NCBI GenBank assembly: GCA_033763695.1
Contig: JANRKB010000031.1
Location: 1 to 64,000 of the forward strand
From: JANRKB01 sp033763695
GTDB lineage: Bacteria > Planctomycetota > Phycisphaerae > Phycisphaerales > UBA1924
Direction: 5' to 3'
DNA: 64,000 nucleotides
Shown here: in pieces, positions 7,946-17,492 of the stretch
Layout: each line of letters begins with the position of its first letter
Numbering within the stretch: position 1 is the first letter of the stretch
Notes under the pieces: generated by a model
The model's input: the letters and a program-made list of their open reading frames with translations, nothing else
Database searches by the model: none
Told to the model about the DNA's origin: nothing
Translations under genes and position numbers: made by a program

Positions 7946-9313
7946 TCAGTTTTGCTTCTCGATCTTCGCGATGCCGCGGATGCCAAGGGTGGCGAGGTGT
8001 CCGAGCACCTCGCGCAGGTTGATGGTGATCTGCGTGCCGCTGGTCATGTCCTTGAGTTGGCCGACCTGGTCGGATTCGAGGATGATCGCGGCGCGGGCTT
8101 TCTGATTGCTCGCGTCCTGCAGAAGTTTGCCGATGTTCTTGGTGGTTTTGCCGCTGCGGCGGGCGTGCAGCTGGTGGCGGCGCAGGAAGGCGAGCAGCGG
8201 TTGCAGCGCGGCGTCGGCCTGGGGCGTGCCGTTGCTGATCACGAATACATCAGGCCGCAGCCCGGCCCGCTCGAGCATCTCTTCATCGCCGGGCAACAGC
8301 TTGTTGTCCTGGAGGACGAGCGAGAGGACAACGTCACCCATGCCGAAGCCGACGGCGGGGGTGCTTGGCCCGCCGAAGAGTTCGATGAGGTTGTCATAGC
8401 GTCCGCCGCCGGCGAGCGCGCGTTCGCCGCCGCTGATCTCGTGGACTTCGAAGACCATGCCGGTGTAGTAGGCGAGGCCGCGGACGACGCGGAGGTCGAG
8501 CGGTGGCTGGCACCACGCGAGCAAGCCCATCGCGCGGAGTTCGAGCAGCACCGAGCGATGTTGTTCGAGGGTCTCGCTCTTGAGGCCGATCGATTCGGGC
8601 GTGAAGTTGTCGGGGTCGGTGACGTTCTTGGCTTTCTCGATGATCGCGTCGAACTTCTCGCGGACGTAGAGCGGCACGCCGCGATGCACGAGGAACGCGT
8701 CGTTCTCGGGGCCGCTGCGTTTGGCTTCGCCGTCGAGGTAGGCGAACCACGCGTCGAGTTTGTCTTCGGGCAGGCCGCAGTGGAGCGCGAGGTCCTTCAT
8801 GAGGCCGCGATGGCTGATGCGGACGCGGCAGTGCTCGGGCGAGAGGCCGAGCGATTCGAGCAGGCCGACGCAGCAGCCGATGACCTCGGCGTCGGCGGTG
8901 GGGGAGGGATCGCCGATGATGTCGGCGTTCCACTGGAGGAACTCGCGGAGGCGGCCGCGCTGCGGGCGTTCGGCACGGAAGAACGGCCCGGCGGTGAACC
9001 AGCGGCTGGGCTTGGGCAGGCTGCCGGCCTTGGAGGCGAAGAGGCGTGCGAGCGTGGGCGTGAACTCGGGGCGGAGGGCGTAGGTCTTCTCGCCGCCGGC
9101 GCGCTGGAAGGAGAAGAGCTCGGAGATGATCCCCTCGCCCGACTTGACGGTGTAGAGCTCAAGGTGTTCGAAGGTCGGGCCGTCGACCTCTTCAAAGCCG
9201 TGGCGCAGCGACGTCTGCCGCCATGATTCGGTGATGAAGCGACGTTTGGCGGCGTCGAGCGGGTAGAGGTCGCGCGTGCCGGTGGGGGGCTGGAACGAAT
9301 GCTGAGAGGCCAT
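7946..9313 (-). CDS. hisS: Histidyl-tRNA synthetase
   Basis: 455 residues. A class II aminoacyl-tRNA synthetase that charges tRNA-His. It opens with the characteristic PPTGTRDLYPLD. Motif 2 is FRAERPQRGRLREFLQWNAD. The histidine-binding block appears as LAGGGRYDNLIELFGG, followed by motif 3-type AVGFGMGDVVLSL. The C-terminal anticodon-binding domain starts near RPDVFVISNG. The ATG at 9313 (MASQHSF) gives a normal N-terminus; a longer frame to 9358 is less likely. It is divergent from the AsmA-like gene, with 172 bases between them. Confidence 0.95.
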   Translation of the reverse strand: MASQHSFQPPTGTRDLYPLDAAKRRFITESWRQTSLRHGFEEVDGPTFEHLELYTVKSGEGIISELFSFQRAGGEKTYALRPEFTPTLARLFASKAGSLPKPSRWFTAGPFFRAERPQRGRLREFLQWNADIIGDPSPTADAEVIGCCVGLLESLGLSPEHCRVRISHRGLMKDLALHCGLPEDKLDAWFAYLDGEAKRSGPENDAFLVHRGVPLYVREKFDAIIEKAKNVTDPDNFTPESIGLKSETLEQHRSVLLELRAMGLLAWCQPPLDLRVVRGLAYYTGMVFEVHEISGGERALAGGGRYDNLIELFGGPSTPAVGFGMGDVVLSLVLQDNKLLPGDEEMLERAGLRPDVFVISNGTPQADAALQPLLAFLRRHQLHARRSGKTTKNIGKLLQDASNQKARAAIILESDQVGQLKDMTSGTQITINLREVLGHLATLGIRGIAKIEKQN

Positions 9314-9485
9314 AGATGGACAGGATAGGAACGACGCGGCGCGGCCCGCGAGCGGCATGAGCGTGCTTGGGGTGCGGCGGTTGCTAGCATTTGGGCACCA
9401 GGGATTGAGACAGTGGGCGCGGCACGACGTGCACGCCGCCCGCGCGGAACCACCACCACGCCATCAAGTTCAAGGAAGCGACGCC

Positions 9486-12400
9486 ATGGCCGGCCAGGAT
9501 TTCTGGAGCGACCCGAGCAGCGACAAGCCCGCCCCGAAGAATGAGCTGGAGGCGAGCAAGCCTGCCGCCCCGCTCACCGATGCGCCGGGCGGCTTCTGGC
9601 AAAACGCCAGCGAGCAGGCGATCACGCAGAAGGAGCAGGCCAGGAAAGAGCAGGCAGGCCGCGGCGGCGCTGCGGGCGGCGGCAAGCCGGGCGGGCCGCG
9701 GCGATTGCTGAAGCGGGCGATCATTGTGACTGCGGGCGCGCTCGTCGGGTTGATTCTGCTTGCGCTGGTGTTTGCGCCCAGTGTTGCCGCGGTCTATGCG
9801 CGGAACACGGTGATCGGATTCAGCGGCAGCAAGGCGGGGCGCTTGCTTGTGCAGGGCGCGGATCTGAGCTGGTCTGGGCCGCAGTCGATCGGCCCTGTGC
9901 TCCTGGTCGATGACCAGAACGCCGAGATCGCCAAGGTGAATCTGAGTGCGCAGACCAGCCTGCTGGATCTGGCGATGGGCGGACGGAATCTGGGCACGAT
10001 CACCATCAGCGGCAACATCAAGCTGGTGAAGGAGAAGGACGGCGTGCTCAACGTGGTGCGCGCGACGACGCAGCGGGTGGTGCCTGCCGCGCCGGGGACT
10101 TCGGGGGGTGCATCGGGACAGACATCGGGCGCGAATGCCGCACCGATTCAGTTGCCGCCGGACTTGGCGGCGAAGTTGATCGTGAAGGATCTGAAGGTCA
10201 GCTACGAAGATCTGACGCCGGGCGGCCAGAGCATCGAGGTGCGCGATCTCAATCTGACGACGGAACTCAAAAGCGGCAAACCGATCACGCTTGCGCTTGC
10301 CGCCGACTTGCTGGCGGGTTCGATGGTCCCCGGCAAGATCGACGTCAAGGCGTCGATTGATGGCTGGAGCAACGCGCGCGGCGTGGTTGCCGACTTTGCC
10401 ACGCCCGCGGGGCTGAACGCGCTGCAGGTCGACGCGAACGTCAATCTGAGCGAACTGCCGATGTCGCTGATTGATGCGCTCGCCCAGCAGGACGGTCGCC
10501 TGGTCAAGGCGGTGGGTGATCGGCTGTCGATCGCGCTGGCCGCCAAGGGCTCGCTGAAGGACGCGACGGCATCGCTCAGGACGAGTGCGGCGAACGTGAT
10601 CGCCGGTGGCGAACTTGCGGCCCGCGATGGTGTCATCACGGTGACGCGCCCGATTGAGGTTGGGCTCAAGCGGGCGGCACTCTCGGCGCTGGCGAATCAG
10701 CCGCCCGAAGCCGCGGCACGCATCCGCGAGTTTCCGGATGTGACGCTGGCGATCCCGTCGCTGAGCGTGAAGATCCCGGCGCAGGGTGCGCTTGATCTGC
10801 GCGGCACGTCGCTGAAGGCTGCGTTGATCACGACGCGCGTCGCGGGTGATGTCGAGATCGCGGGCAAGCCAAAGAAGTTCGAGGTGCGCCCGCTGACGCT
10901 CGCGATCGATGTTGCGGATCTTGCGAACGGCGCGACGATCAAGGGCGGCACGAGTGCGTCGATCGAAGGTCAGCCCGCGGGCGATCTTGTGGTTGATATC
11001 AATGCGCAGGGCTTGCTTGATGAGAAGGGCGCGCCGCGTTCGGGCGTTCCTGCCGCGCTGCGTGCAGAGCTTTCGCTCGCTAACGTGCAGACCGCGATCG
11101 CGCAGGCATTCGTGCCTGTGGACACCATCAATCTGGCGCAGGATGTCGGTCCGACCCTCGATCTGCGTGTGAAGGCCAACGCGCTCGCGGGTGCGGCAGC
11201 GATGCCTGATGCGAAGGTTGAGTTCTCAGTCGCGAGCACGCACGTGCGTGGTGGCGGCGCGCTTGCGTTCGCCGAGAACAGGCTGCGCAACCAATCGCCG
11301 ATCACGCTCACGATTGATTCGGCGTCTTCCATCGCGGCACGATTCATGAAGGATGCGGGCGGCTGGAGCGTCGCGCCCGGCGGCGGCGTGATCAATGTCG
11401 CTGTCGATGGCATCGACGTTGCGTTCAAGTCCGGCGCGGCGGACATGCAGCCCGATGCGCGGGCGGCCAAGGCGCGTGCGGTGGTGTCGCTTGCGAAGTT
11501 TGATGTGATGTCGCCCGCGGGTCGGCCGCTGAACCTGACTGATCTTGCGTTCAACGCCACGCTCGCGGGCGACGGCGGAGCTAAGCTGGACATCAATGGC
11601 TCGGTCCTGTTTGATCGTCAGACGGCGAGCATTCAGGGTGGGTTCGATTGTGCCGACTTGATCGGGCCGATTGACGGCGTTGGTGGCGTGGTGCAGGCCG
11701 CGAGCGCAAAGCCCAAAGGCTCGCTCGTGATCAAGGGTGTGCCCGCGACGCTGGCGGGTGCGGCGACAAAGCCCGCTGCCCGCGGCGAAGCGCCGGGCGC
11801 GGATGTCGGCGCGCTCGTGCAGGGATTGGTCGGTTCGAGCATCGACGTGACGCTCAAGGCGGCGGCGGCGACGCCGATCGCGGGCAAGCCCGCGTACGCG
11901 CTGGATGCGTTGGTTGCTGCCGAGCGTCTGAATGTCGCGGCGTCTGCCGTGGTCGCACCCGAGGCGCGCATCGACGTGCAGCCGCTGAAAGCGACACTGA
12001 CGCTGGAACCCAAGACTGCGCTCGATGTGCTTGGGGCGCTGGGGATGGACACGACTTCGCTGCCGCGTTTGGAGCAGCGGGCCACGCTGCGGGTGGATTC
12101 GCAGGCGACATCGATTCCTCTTGTGGCGGGCAAGCCCGACTTTGACAAGGCCGGCGCGATCGCCGTCGATGTGACGCTGCCGGGCGAGCTGCTGGTGCGC
12201 GGCCTCACCATGCCCGATGGCACCGACAGCACGGGACGCACGATCAAGCGCGACCTCGGCCCGCTGGGCGTGCAGGATCTCAAGTTGACGCTCCGCGCGC
12301 CGGGTGCGGCGCTGGGCGCAAGCGGAGGCGAGGCGAATGTGGCATTCTCCGCGCTCGCGCTTGCCGGGCCGCGTTCGTCCATCGCCACGCTGAGCGCTGG

Positions 12401-14036
12401 CGCGAAGCTGCCGCTCAAGAGTGGCAAGCCCGCGGGCGATGGCATGGCGACGGCGAAGATCAAGGAGCTCTCGCTCGCCGGGGTGGATCGCATCTTGAAC
12501 AAGCCCGGGTTTGCGTCTGGTGCGCTGGGTGATCGTCTGGATGTGGACGTGGCGTATCCGATTGTGGTCCCGGCTGCTGCGGCAAGTACTGGCACGCCGG
12601 CCAAGCAGGCCGCGGCGCCGCAGATCGCGGAAGTGACGCTCAGCGCGCCGCGCTTGCGCATGAGCCGCTCGCTGCGTGCCGCGGTTTCGAGCGAGTCGAT
12701 CAAGGTGCTGGAGCCGGTGAGCATCACGTGGAACGGCGATGGTGCGTGGCTCTCGCAGTTCATGGGCGAGGGCGGCACGCGGATCACGCGTCCGGTCGAC
12801 GCGCGACTCACCATCAATGAACTGGTGCTGGGTCAGCCCGGCGTGCTGCGCCCGGGCACGTTTGCGGCGGATCTGGGCGTCGCGGTGCCGAGCGTTGAAC
12901 TTGTTGATGCCAAGGGCCAGCGTGTCGCGCTGAGCAACATCACGATCAAGGCGAGTCGCGAGCTCGCCGCGGCAATGGCGCCGAACGACCCGACGGCGAT
13001 CGGCATTGATCTTGCCATCGCGAGCGCTCAGGTGGACCAGACGCCGCCGGTGCGCGACATCGGCATCAAGGCGCTGGCGGCGCGGCTCGCCACGCCCGAA
13101 GGCCAGTTCGACAAGAACCGGGCCCAGTTCAGCGTCAACGGCCAGATTCCGACGCTGCCCACGGCGCTGGTGGACACACTCGCCAACCAGAACGGCCTCT
13201 TGGTGGAAGCGCTCGGCCCCGTGATCGAGTGCACGCTCAAGGCCGACAAGGTGTCGCTCGCCCCAGCTGAGCCGGGCGCGGCGGCGCGCGAAGCGGGCAC
13301 GTTTGAGGCCGCGATGAAGAGCCAGCGTGCCAGCGCGAGTCTGAAGGGCACGGTCAGCGGCGGCGCGTTTACCACGACGCAGCCGCTGCAGGTGTCGGTG
13401 GCGGAGGTGACGAAGGAACTGGGCAACCGGTTCGTCAAGGGCGTGCCGTTCGTCGGCGAACTGAGCAAGAGCAACGAGATGCAGCCCGCATCGGTGGTCT
13501 CGCCGACGCTCGCGGTGCCGATCGACGGCAACATGCAGCGATTGAATGGTGATGTGACGATCGATCCGGGTGAACTGCTCTTCAAGCCCAGCAAGGACTT
13601 TGCCGCGCTGCTCAAGACTCTGAACCAGAACGCGGGTGGCGGGCTGCTGGGCCAGCGCTTGCAGCCGCTGGTGCTCAACATCAAGAACGGCGTCATCACG
13701 TATCAGAAGTGGACGCTGCCGCTGGGGCAGTTCAACATCCAGACCGAGGGCGTGGTCGACCTGGTGCAGCAGCGCGTGGACGTGATCACGTGGATTCCGC
13801 TCGGCGCGCTCTCGGAGAAGTCGGCGGCTCTCTTCGGCGGTGCGGCCGCTTTGGGCGGGCTGGATGCGTCGGTTGCGCTTCCGTTTCGTACGCGGGGCGC
13901 GCTGAGCGGGCCGCAGACGGGGGCTGATACTGAGCTCTTCGCCAAGCAACTGCTCAACAACAAGAACATCGAGAAGTCGATCCAGAAGGGGCTTGAGGAG
14001 CTCTTCAAGAAGAAGGATCCGCCCGCCCCCAAATGA
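9486..14036 (+). CDS. Giant AsmA/TamB-like membrane-anchored periplasmic protein
   Basis: 1516 residues. The N-terminal 70 residues are cytoplasmic and disordered. One transmembrane helix follows (about 77-102), and then a very long beta-rich periplasmic region. Repeated strand-turn patterns such as LNLTTELKSGKPITLALAAD and the C-terminal block VVDLVQQRVDVITWIPLGAL are typical of AsmA-like proteins. These form groove-shaped bridges and are linked to lipid transport or outer-membrane homeostasis. The tail is Lys-rich (KGLEELFKKK). The internal ATG at 9486 is preferred because the extension to 9357 overlaps the divergent control region. The assignment to AsmA rests on architecture rather than close identity. 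Confidence 0.78.
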   Translation: MAGQDFWSDPSSDKPAPKNELEASKPAAPLTDAPGGFWQNASEQAITQKEQARKEQAGRGGAAGGGKPGGPRRLLKRAIIVTAGALVGLILLALVFAPSVAAVYARNTVIGFSGSKAGRLLVQGADLSWSGPQSIGPVLLVDDQNAEIAKVNLSAQTSLLDLAMGGRNLGTITISGNIKLVKEKDGVLNVVRATTQRVVPAAPGTSGGASGQTSGANAAPIQLPPDLAAKLIVKDLKVSYEDLTPGGQSIEVRDLNLTTELKSGKPITLALAADLLAGSMVPGKIDVKASIDGWSNARGVVADFATPAGLNALQVDANVNLSELPMSLIDALAQQDGRLVKAVGDRLSIALAAKGSLKDATASLRTSAANVIAGGELAARDGVITVTRPIEVGLKRAALSALANQPPEAAARIREFPDVTLAIPSLSVKIPAQGALDLRGTSLKAALITTRVAGDVEIAGKPKKFEVRPLTLAIDVADLANGATIKGGTSASIEGQPAGDLVVDINAQGLLDEKGAPRSGVPAALRAELSLANVQTAIAQAFVPVDTINLAQDVGPTLDLRVKANALAGAAAMPDAKVEFSVASTHVRGGGALAFAENRLRNQSPITLTIDSASSIAARFMKDAGGWSVAPGGGVINVAVDGIDVAFKSGAADMQPDARAAKARAVVSLAKFDVMSPAGRPLNLTDLAFNATLAGDGGAKLDINGSVLFDRQTASIQGGFDCADLIGPIDGVGGVVQAASAKPKGSLVIKGVPATLAGAATKPAARGEAPGADVGALVQGLVGSSIDVTLKAAAATPIAGKPAYALDALVAAERLNVAASAVVAPEARIDVQPLKATLTLEPKTALDVLGALGMDTTSLPRLEQRATLRVDSQATSIPLVAGKPDFDKAGAIAVDVTLPGELLVRGLTMPDGTDSTGRTIKRDLGPLGVQDLKLTLRAPGAALGASGGEANVAFSALALAGPRSSIATLSAGAKLPLKSGKPAGDGMATAKIKELSLAGVDRILNKPGFASGALGDRLDVDVAYPIVVPAAAASTGTPAKQAAAPQIAEVTLSAPRLRMSRSLRAAVSSESIKVLEPVSITWNGDGAWLSQFMGEGGTRITRPVDARLTINELVLGQPGVLRPGTFAADLGVAVPSVELVDAKGQRVALSNITIKASRELAAAMAPNDPTAIGIDLAIASAQVDQTPPVRDIGIKALAARLATPEGQFDKNRAQFSVNGQIPTLPTALVDTLANQNGLLVEALGPVIECTLKADKVSLAPAEPGAAAREAGTFEAAMKSQRASASLKGTVSGGAFTTTQPLQVSVAEVTKELGNRFVKGVPFVGELSKSNEMQPASVVSPTLAVPIDGNMQRLNGDVTIDPGELLFKPSKDFAALLKTLNQNAGGGLLGQRLQPLVLNIKNGVITYQKWTLPLGQFNIQTEGVVDLVQQRVDVITWIPLGALSEKSAALFGGAAALGGLDASVALPFRTRGALSGPQTGADTELFAKQLLNNKNIEKSIQKGLEELFKKKDPPAPK

Positions 14037-14083
14037 CGGGTTGTCTCGGAGCGCTGCGACGAGCGGCGCGGCTATCTTCTCGC

Positions 14084-14593
14084 ATGCCGTCGCTCTTTCA
14101 TGTCGTCCTGCACGAGCCGGAGATCCCCAACAACACGGGCAACATCGGGCGCACGTGTGTGGCGACCGGCTGCGGGCTGCACCTGATTCGCCCGCTGGGT
14201 TTTGATGTGTCGGAGAAGGCGTGTCGGCGCGCGGGGCTGGATTACTGGCCGCGGCTGGGCGTGCGCGAGTACGACGGGCTTGATGCGTTCTTTGCCGCAC
14301 ATCCGGGCGTGCGGCCGCGGACGTGGATTCTCTCGACCAAGGCGACGCGCTGCGTCTTTGACGCCGACTTTCAGCCCGGCGATGTGATGCTCTTTGGCAA
14401 GGAGACCCGCGGTCTGCCGGACCATGTGCTTGAGCAGTTCAGTGCGACGGCGCTGCGCATGCCGATGATCGCGGGGGAGCGTTCGCTCAACTTGGCGACC
14501 GCGGTGTGTGCCGTGGTGTATGAAGGTGTGCGTCAGGCGATCGCGCGTGGGCAGGTGCGGCTTGCCGATGGGAAGCTTGTGTTGCCGGCGTGA
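14084..14593 (+). CDS. trmL: tRNA (cytidine(34)-2'-O)-methyltransferase TrmL
   Basis: 169 residues. A SPOUT-class methylase that 2'-O-methylates the wobble nucleotide of tRNA-Leu isoacceptors using S-adenosylmethionine. It matches TrmL throughout: HEPEIPNNTGNIGRTC near the N-terminus, LIRPLGFDVSEKACRRAGLD in the middle, and the trefoil-knot SAM-binding motifs MLFGKETRGLP and ERSLNLATAVCAVVYEG. The length is normal for this minimal family. The ATG at 14084 (MPSLFHVVL) is the homologous start. It begins 47 bases after the AsmA-like gene and is probably co-transcribed with it. Confidence 0.93.
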   Translation: MPSLFHVVLHEPEIPNNTGNIGRTCVATGCGLHLIRPLGFDVSEKACRRAGLDYWPRLGVREYDGLDAFFAAHPGVRPRTWILSTKATRCVFDADFQPGDVMLFGKETRGLPDHVLEQFSATALRMPMIAGERSLNLATAVCAVVYEGVRQAIARGQVRLADGKLVLPA

Positions 14594-14625
14594 CGGTGGG
14601 ACGACGCGCGATGCGTGACGCGAAA

Positions 14626-15276
14626 TCAGGCGCGGGTGGGCATGATCTCTTCGGAGACGGCGATGAACGCCTCGAACATGGTGCGTCCGCCGTGGATCAT
14701 CGCTTCGACTTCCTCGGCCGAGAAGGGTGTGGTGTTCATCGCGTTCTTGAAGAACATCCACTTGTTGAACTGCTCGTCGCCGTTGGGGTCGAACATCGAT
14801 GTGCCGGGGCCGGGGAGCAGATTGAGGGCACGCTGCACGGACGGTGCGACGTAGCGTGCGCCGTTCTTGGAGCCTTCGACAACGTAGAGGAAGCCGAGCG
14901 TTGAGCGGGGCACGCGGGCCGCGGCCAGGTGCATCTCGTCGACGCAGCGGCGCACAGCGCGTCCGGCCATCGCTCCGCCGTCGCTGCCCAGGAAGGTGAG
15001 GTCTTGCAAGATGCGCGGCGAGAGGAACTGCTCTTCGCGAATGATGAGCGATGCGGCCCGATCACGATCGCGCAGCGTGCGCAGGAGCCGTTCCATCGGC
15101 TGATGAATAAGGAGCAACTGACGGATGTAGCCGACGTACTGCTCGCGGCTGATCTGCCCCGCGACCAGCACGCGCTGCAATGGATGCTGCTGACCACGAC
15201 GAAGAATTTCGTCGGTCTGAGCCTTCAGGCGGTCCATGACGGACGCGTCCGCGGCAACGGGAGGCTGTTGATGCAT
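14626..15276 (-). CDS. Heme oxygenase-like (biliverdin-producing) family protein
   Basis: 216 residues starting at MHQQPPVAAD. All-helical, with features of the heme-oxygenase superfamily. There is an N-terminal helix with a possible proximal histidine (QTDEILRRGQQHPLQ), a YIRQLLLIHQPMERLL helix, and the distal-helix signature FLYVVEGSKNGARYV, which resembles LYVLEGSTLGG of bacterial heme oxygenases. The C-terminal NKWMFFKNAMNTTPFSAEEV also fits. If active it would open heme to biliverdin, CO and Fe2+. The Gly-rich distal kink is changed (KNGAR), so activity is not certain, and a TenA-like role is an alternative. It is convergent with trmL. Confidence 0.65.
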   Translation of the reverse strand: MHQQPPVAADASVMDRLKAQTDEILRRGQQHPLQRVLVAGQISREQYVGYIRQLLLIHQPMERLLRTLRDRDRAASLIIREEQFLSPRILQDLTFLGSDGGAMAGRAVRRCVDEMHLAAARVPRSTLGFLYVVEGSKNGARYVAPSVQRALNLLPGPGTSMFDPNGDEQFNKWMFFKNAMNTTPFSAEEVEAMIHGGRTMFEAFIAVSEEIMPTRA

Positions 15277-15416
15277 CACGAACCCGAACCCCTTGGATAG
15301 AAATCCAACCCTTCCCCATATCCCAAGCCGAACGCGCTCCCCAGGGAAGCCATAGTAGGGGTTTCCCCGACTTCGCGTGGATGGTGGGTTGTGCCGGGTC
15401 GGCGTGCGCGTTCGCG

Positions 15417-16313
15417 TCAGCGTGGCGAGGGAGCGAACAGGCGGTGCATCGCGATGGCGCCGGCGACTGCGACATTGAGCGAGTCCACGCCGGGGGACAT
15501 GGCGATGCGGACGCGCAGGTCCGCGGCAGCGCAGGCCGCATCGCTCAGGCCGCGTCCTTCGGTGCCCAGCAGAAGTGCGAGCCGCTTGGCGTGCGTGCCT
15601 CGCAGCTGTGCTGCCGCGGTGTCGAGGTCGACCGATCCCGCGCCGGGCGTGAGCGCGACGACGACAAAGCCAAGGTCGCGCAGCCGCTGGAGATCGCCCG
15701 GCCATTCAGTTGCGGCCGTGTATGGCACGCGGAGCGCGTGGCCCATGGAGACGCGCAGCGACTTGCGATAGAGCGGATCGCAGCAGCCGGGGCTGAGCAC
15801 GACCGCGCTGCCCGTTGGCAAGAGTGCGGCCGCACTGCGAAAGAGCGAGCCCACGTTGTCATGGTTGCTCAGGTCTTCGAGCACGAGCAATCCTGGTGCG
15901 CTCGCGACAAGGTCGGTCAGCGCGGGCGGCGGCGTGCGCCGTCCCACGGCGAGCACGCCGCGATGCATGTGCATGCCCACGATGCCGTCCATCACATCCT
16001 GGGACGCGAGATAGATCGGCGTGTGCGTTTTCAGCGCAGCGAGGCGGTCTTGCATCGCGGCCAGGCGTGTCGGCGTGAGGAGGATCGAGTCGATCGGGCG
16101 TCCTGAATCGATGAGCAGTTCGACAACGAGTTCGCCCTCGGCCATGAACATGCCGAGCTGGGCGTGGCGCAACTGCGCGTCGCGCAGGTTTGCGTACGGC
16201 GCGAGTCGTGGGTCATCGAGTCGGTCGACAGGTTCAATGCGCAAGCCGAGCACCGGATCGATTGCATCGCTGTCGCGGGCGTCTGGATTGTCGGCACTCG
16301 GCTCTCTGGGCAT
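15417..16313 (-). CDS. SpoU/TrmH-family RNA 2'-O-methyltransferase
   Basis: 298 residues. The N-terminal substrate-binding domain (about 40-115, including MFMAEGELVVELLID) is followed by the SPOUT domain with all three motifs: SNHDNVGSLFRSAA, LALLLGTEGRGLS and the final MSPGVDSLNVAVAGAIAMH. It methylates the 2'-OH of a nucleotide in rRNA or tRNA using S-adenosylmethionine. The two-domain layout resembles RlmB-like 23S rRNA methylases, but the target nucleotide cannot be deduced. The first 25 residues (rich in Asp, Ser and Pro) look disordered. An upstream stretch of over 500 bases has no gene. Confidence 0.9.
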   Translation of the reverse strand: MPREPSADNPDARDSDAIDPVLGLRIEPVDRLDDPRLAPYANLRDAQLRHAQLGMFMAEGELVVELLIDSGRPIDSILLTPTRLAAMQDRLAALKTHTPIYLASQDVMDGIVGMHMHRGVLAVGRRTPPPALTDLVASAPGLLVLEDLSNHDNVGSLFRSAAALLPTGSAVVLSPGCCDPLYRKSLRVSMGHALRVPYTAATEWPGDLQRLRDLGFVVVALTPGAGSVDLDTAAAQLRGTHAKRLALLLGTEGRGLSDAACAAADLRVRIAMSPGVDSLNVAVAGAIAMHRLFAPSPR

Positions 16314-16636
16314 TCGACATCATCGCTCCAGCCGCGGACTCGGCGGAGCATTGTTGGCGATGCGGCGTGAGGCGGGATGGCGTGTGATGAAGTCCCGGAC
16401 GGGGCGGTTCGCGTTGTCGTGTGGTCCGCGTGGTTCCACCTTGGCCAGATCACGCGTCTGGCCGCGGCTTCCGCGCCCACGAGGCAACGCGACAGACGCG
16501 AACGCGCCCGTCCGGGCAGATTCGTGCGACGGCGATCCGTCCGGCGCGTCCAACGCGCGACCCGCAGGAGCGAAACTCCGTATGCGCACGAACTCAAAGT
16601 GGCTGGTGAACTGCAGTGATCCCAGGTCCCTTGGCG

Positions 16637-16683
16637 GCGATCATCGCAGTTTGATCGCACAGAAACAGTACCACATCTGTCAA
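16637..16683 (-). promoter_or_regulatory. Candidate promoter with overlapping inverted repeat
   Basis: On the minus strand a perfect TTGACA (16678-16683) is followed after 18 bases by TGCGAT, a weak -10. The 7-8-7 inverted repeat GCGATCA/TGATCGC at 16637-16658 overlaps that -10 and the presumed start site, an arrangement typical of repression. It points towards the SpoU methylase, about 340 bases away. Confidence 0.3.
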
Positions 16684-16775
16684 GCAGGTTGCGTCAACGT
16701 GGCGTTTCCGACGCGCGAAGACTCGCACAAGCTCAAAGAGCCGCGTGGCGCTGTGGATAAGCCGCGGCACCCAAC

Positions 16776-16806
16776 GAAAAACCGTGACCCTTGCGAGGTC
16801 ACGGTT
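16776..16806 (-). terminator. Intrinsic terminator of the nitroreductase gene
   Basis: 10-bp perfect stem AACCGTGACC/GGTCACGGTT with a 7-base loop, followed on the minus strand by TTTTTCG. It lies about 45 bases after the nitroreductase stop. Confidence 0.8.
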
Positions 16807-16850
16807 CGGTGGTCTGCATCGGATTCGTCCGCGCCGGGCGCGGCAGTGGC

Positions 16851-17492
16851 TCAGACGTGCTTGACGACCAGATCGTGGTCAAAGCGGACCTTGGCGAGGC
16901 CTGCGTAGGAGTCATCCGCGGCGCGATAGCCGGCGGTCGCGACCACGACGCTCGAGTAGCCCTGCGCGGGCAGGCCGAGGATCTCGTCGTACTGGGCGGT
17001 GTTGATGCCTTCCATCGGGCAGGCGTCGATGTGGAGCGCTGCCGCGGAGGCGAGGAAGACGCCCAGCGCGATATAGGCCTGGCGTGCGGCCCACTCGGCC
17101 GCGGGGAAGCCCGGGGTGTTGATGGTGCCGAGCATCATGCCCTTGTAACCGTCGAGGGCCGCGGCCGGAACGCCGCGCTTCTTGGCGATGTCGTCGATGT
17201 AGCGCTGCACATCGTCGGCGGTCATGCTTGTGCGGCGGGCGAAGACGACGAGGTGCGAGGCATCGACGATTTGAGGCTGGTTCCAGCTCACGGGCTGGAG
17301 GCGCTTGCGCACGGCGGGGTCGTTGACGACCACGAAACGCCAGGGCTGAAGGCCGTAGCTCGACGGCGACAGGACGAGGGCCTGCTCGAGCGTCTTCCAC
17401 GTCGCCGCGGCGATTTTGCGGGTCGGATCGAACTTCTTGGTGGCGTAGCGCCAGGAAAGACTCTGGATCAGATCGGATTCGCTGATGGCCAT
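16851..17492 (-). CDS. NAD(P)H-dependent nitroreductase (NfsB-like)
   Basis: 213 residues. A flavin (FMN) oxidoreductase of the NfsB/nitroreductase family, which reduces nitro compounds or quinones with NAD(P)H as a homodimer. Visible family signatures are SWRYATKKFD (FMN phosphate site), LSPSSYGLQPWRFVVV, DASHLVVFARRTSM, WAARQAYIALGVFLASAAAL and IDACPMEGINTAQYD. The length matches the family. I choose the ATG at 17492 because GGAG sits 9 bases upstream; a TTG at 17501 is an alternative. It is divergent from dihydropyrimidinase, with about 200 bases between them. Confidence 0.92.
   Translation of the reverse strand: MAISESDLIQSLSWRYATKKFDPTRKIAAATWKTLEQALVLSPSSYGLQPWRFVVVNDPAVRKRLQPVSWNQPQIVDASHLVVFARRTSMTADDVQRYIDDIAKKRGVPAAALDGYKGMMLGTINTPGFPAAEWAARQAYIALGVFLASAAALHIDACPMEGINTAQYDEILGLPAQGYSSVVVATAGYRAADDSYAGLAKVRFDHDLVVKHV

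Larger units (their letters stand above)
16314..16850. other. 537-base intergenic region
   Basis: I see no credible gene here: open frames in it are Arg-rich shadows. It holds the nitroreductase terminator near its right end and a minus-strand promoter candidate with an overlapping dyad near its middle. It also has a single DnaA-box sequence at 16752-16760 (minus orientation), which alone does not indicate an origin. Confidence 0.5.

Noticed and set aside
11226..14300. A 1024-codon minus-strand open frame opposite the AsmA-like gene and trmL
   Set aside because: Same reason: Arg-rich antisense composition covering two genes with clear homology on the other strand.
16752..16760. Perfect DnaA-box sequence (TTATCCACA on the minus strand)
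   Set aside because: A single box without neighbours, an AT-rich element or dnaA/dnaN nearby does not support an origin.
16021..16908. A plus-strand frame spanning the 16.3-16.8 kb gap
   Set aside because: Ser/Arg-rich, it overlaps two real genes antisense, and has no ribosome-binding site. I treat the gap as non-coding.
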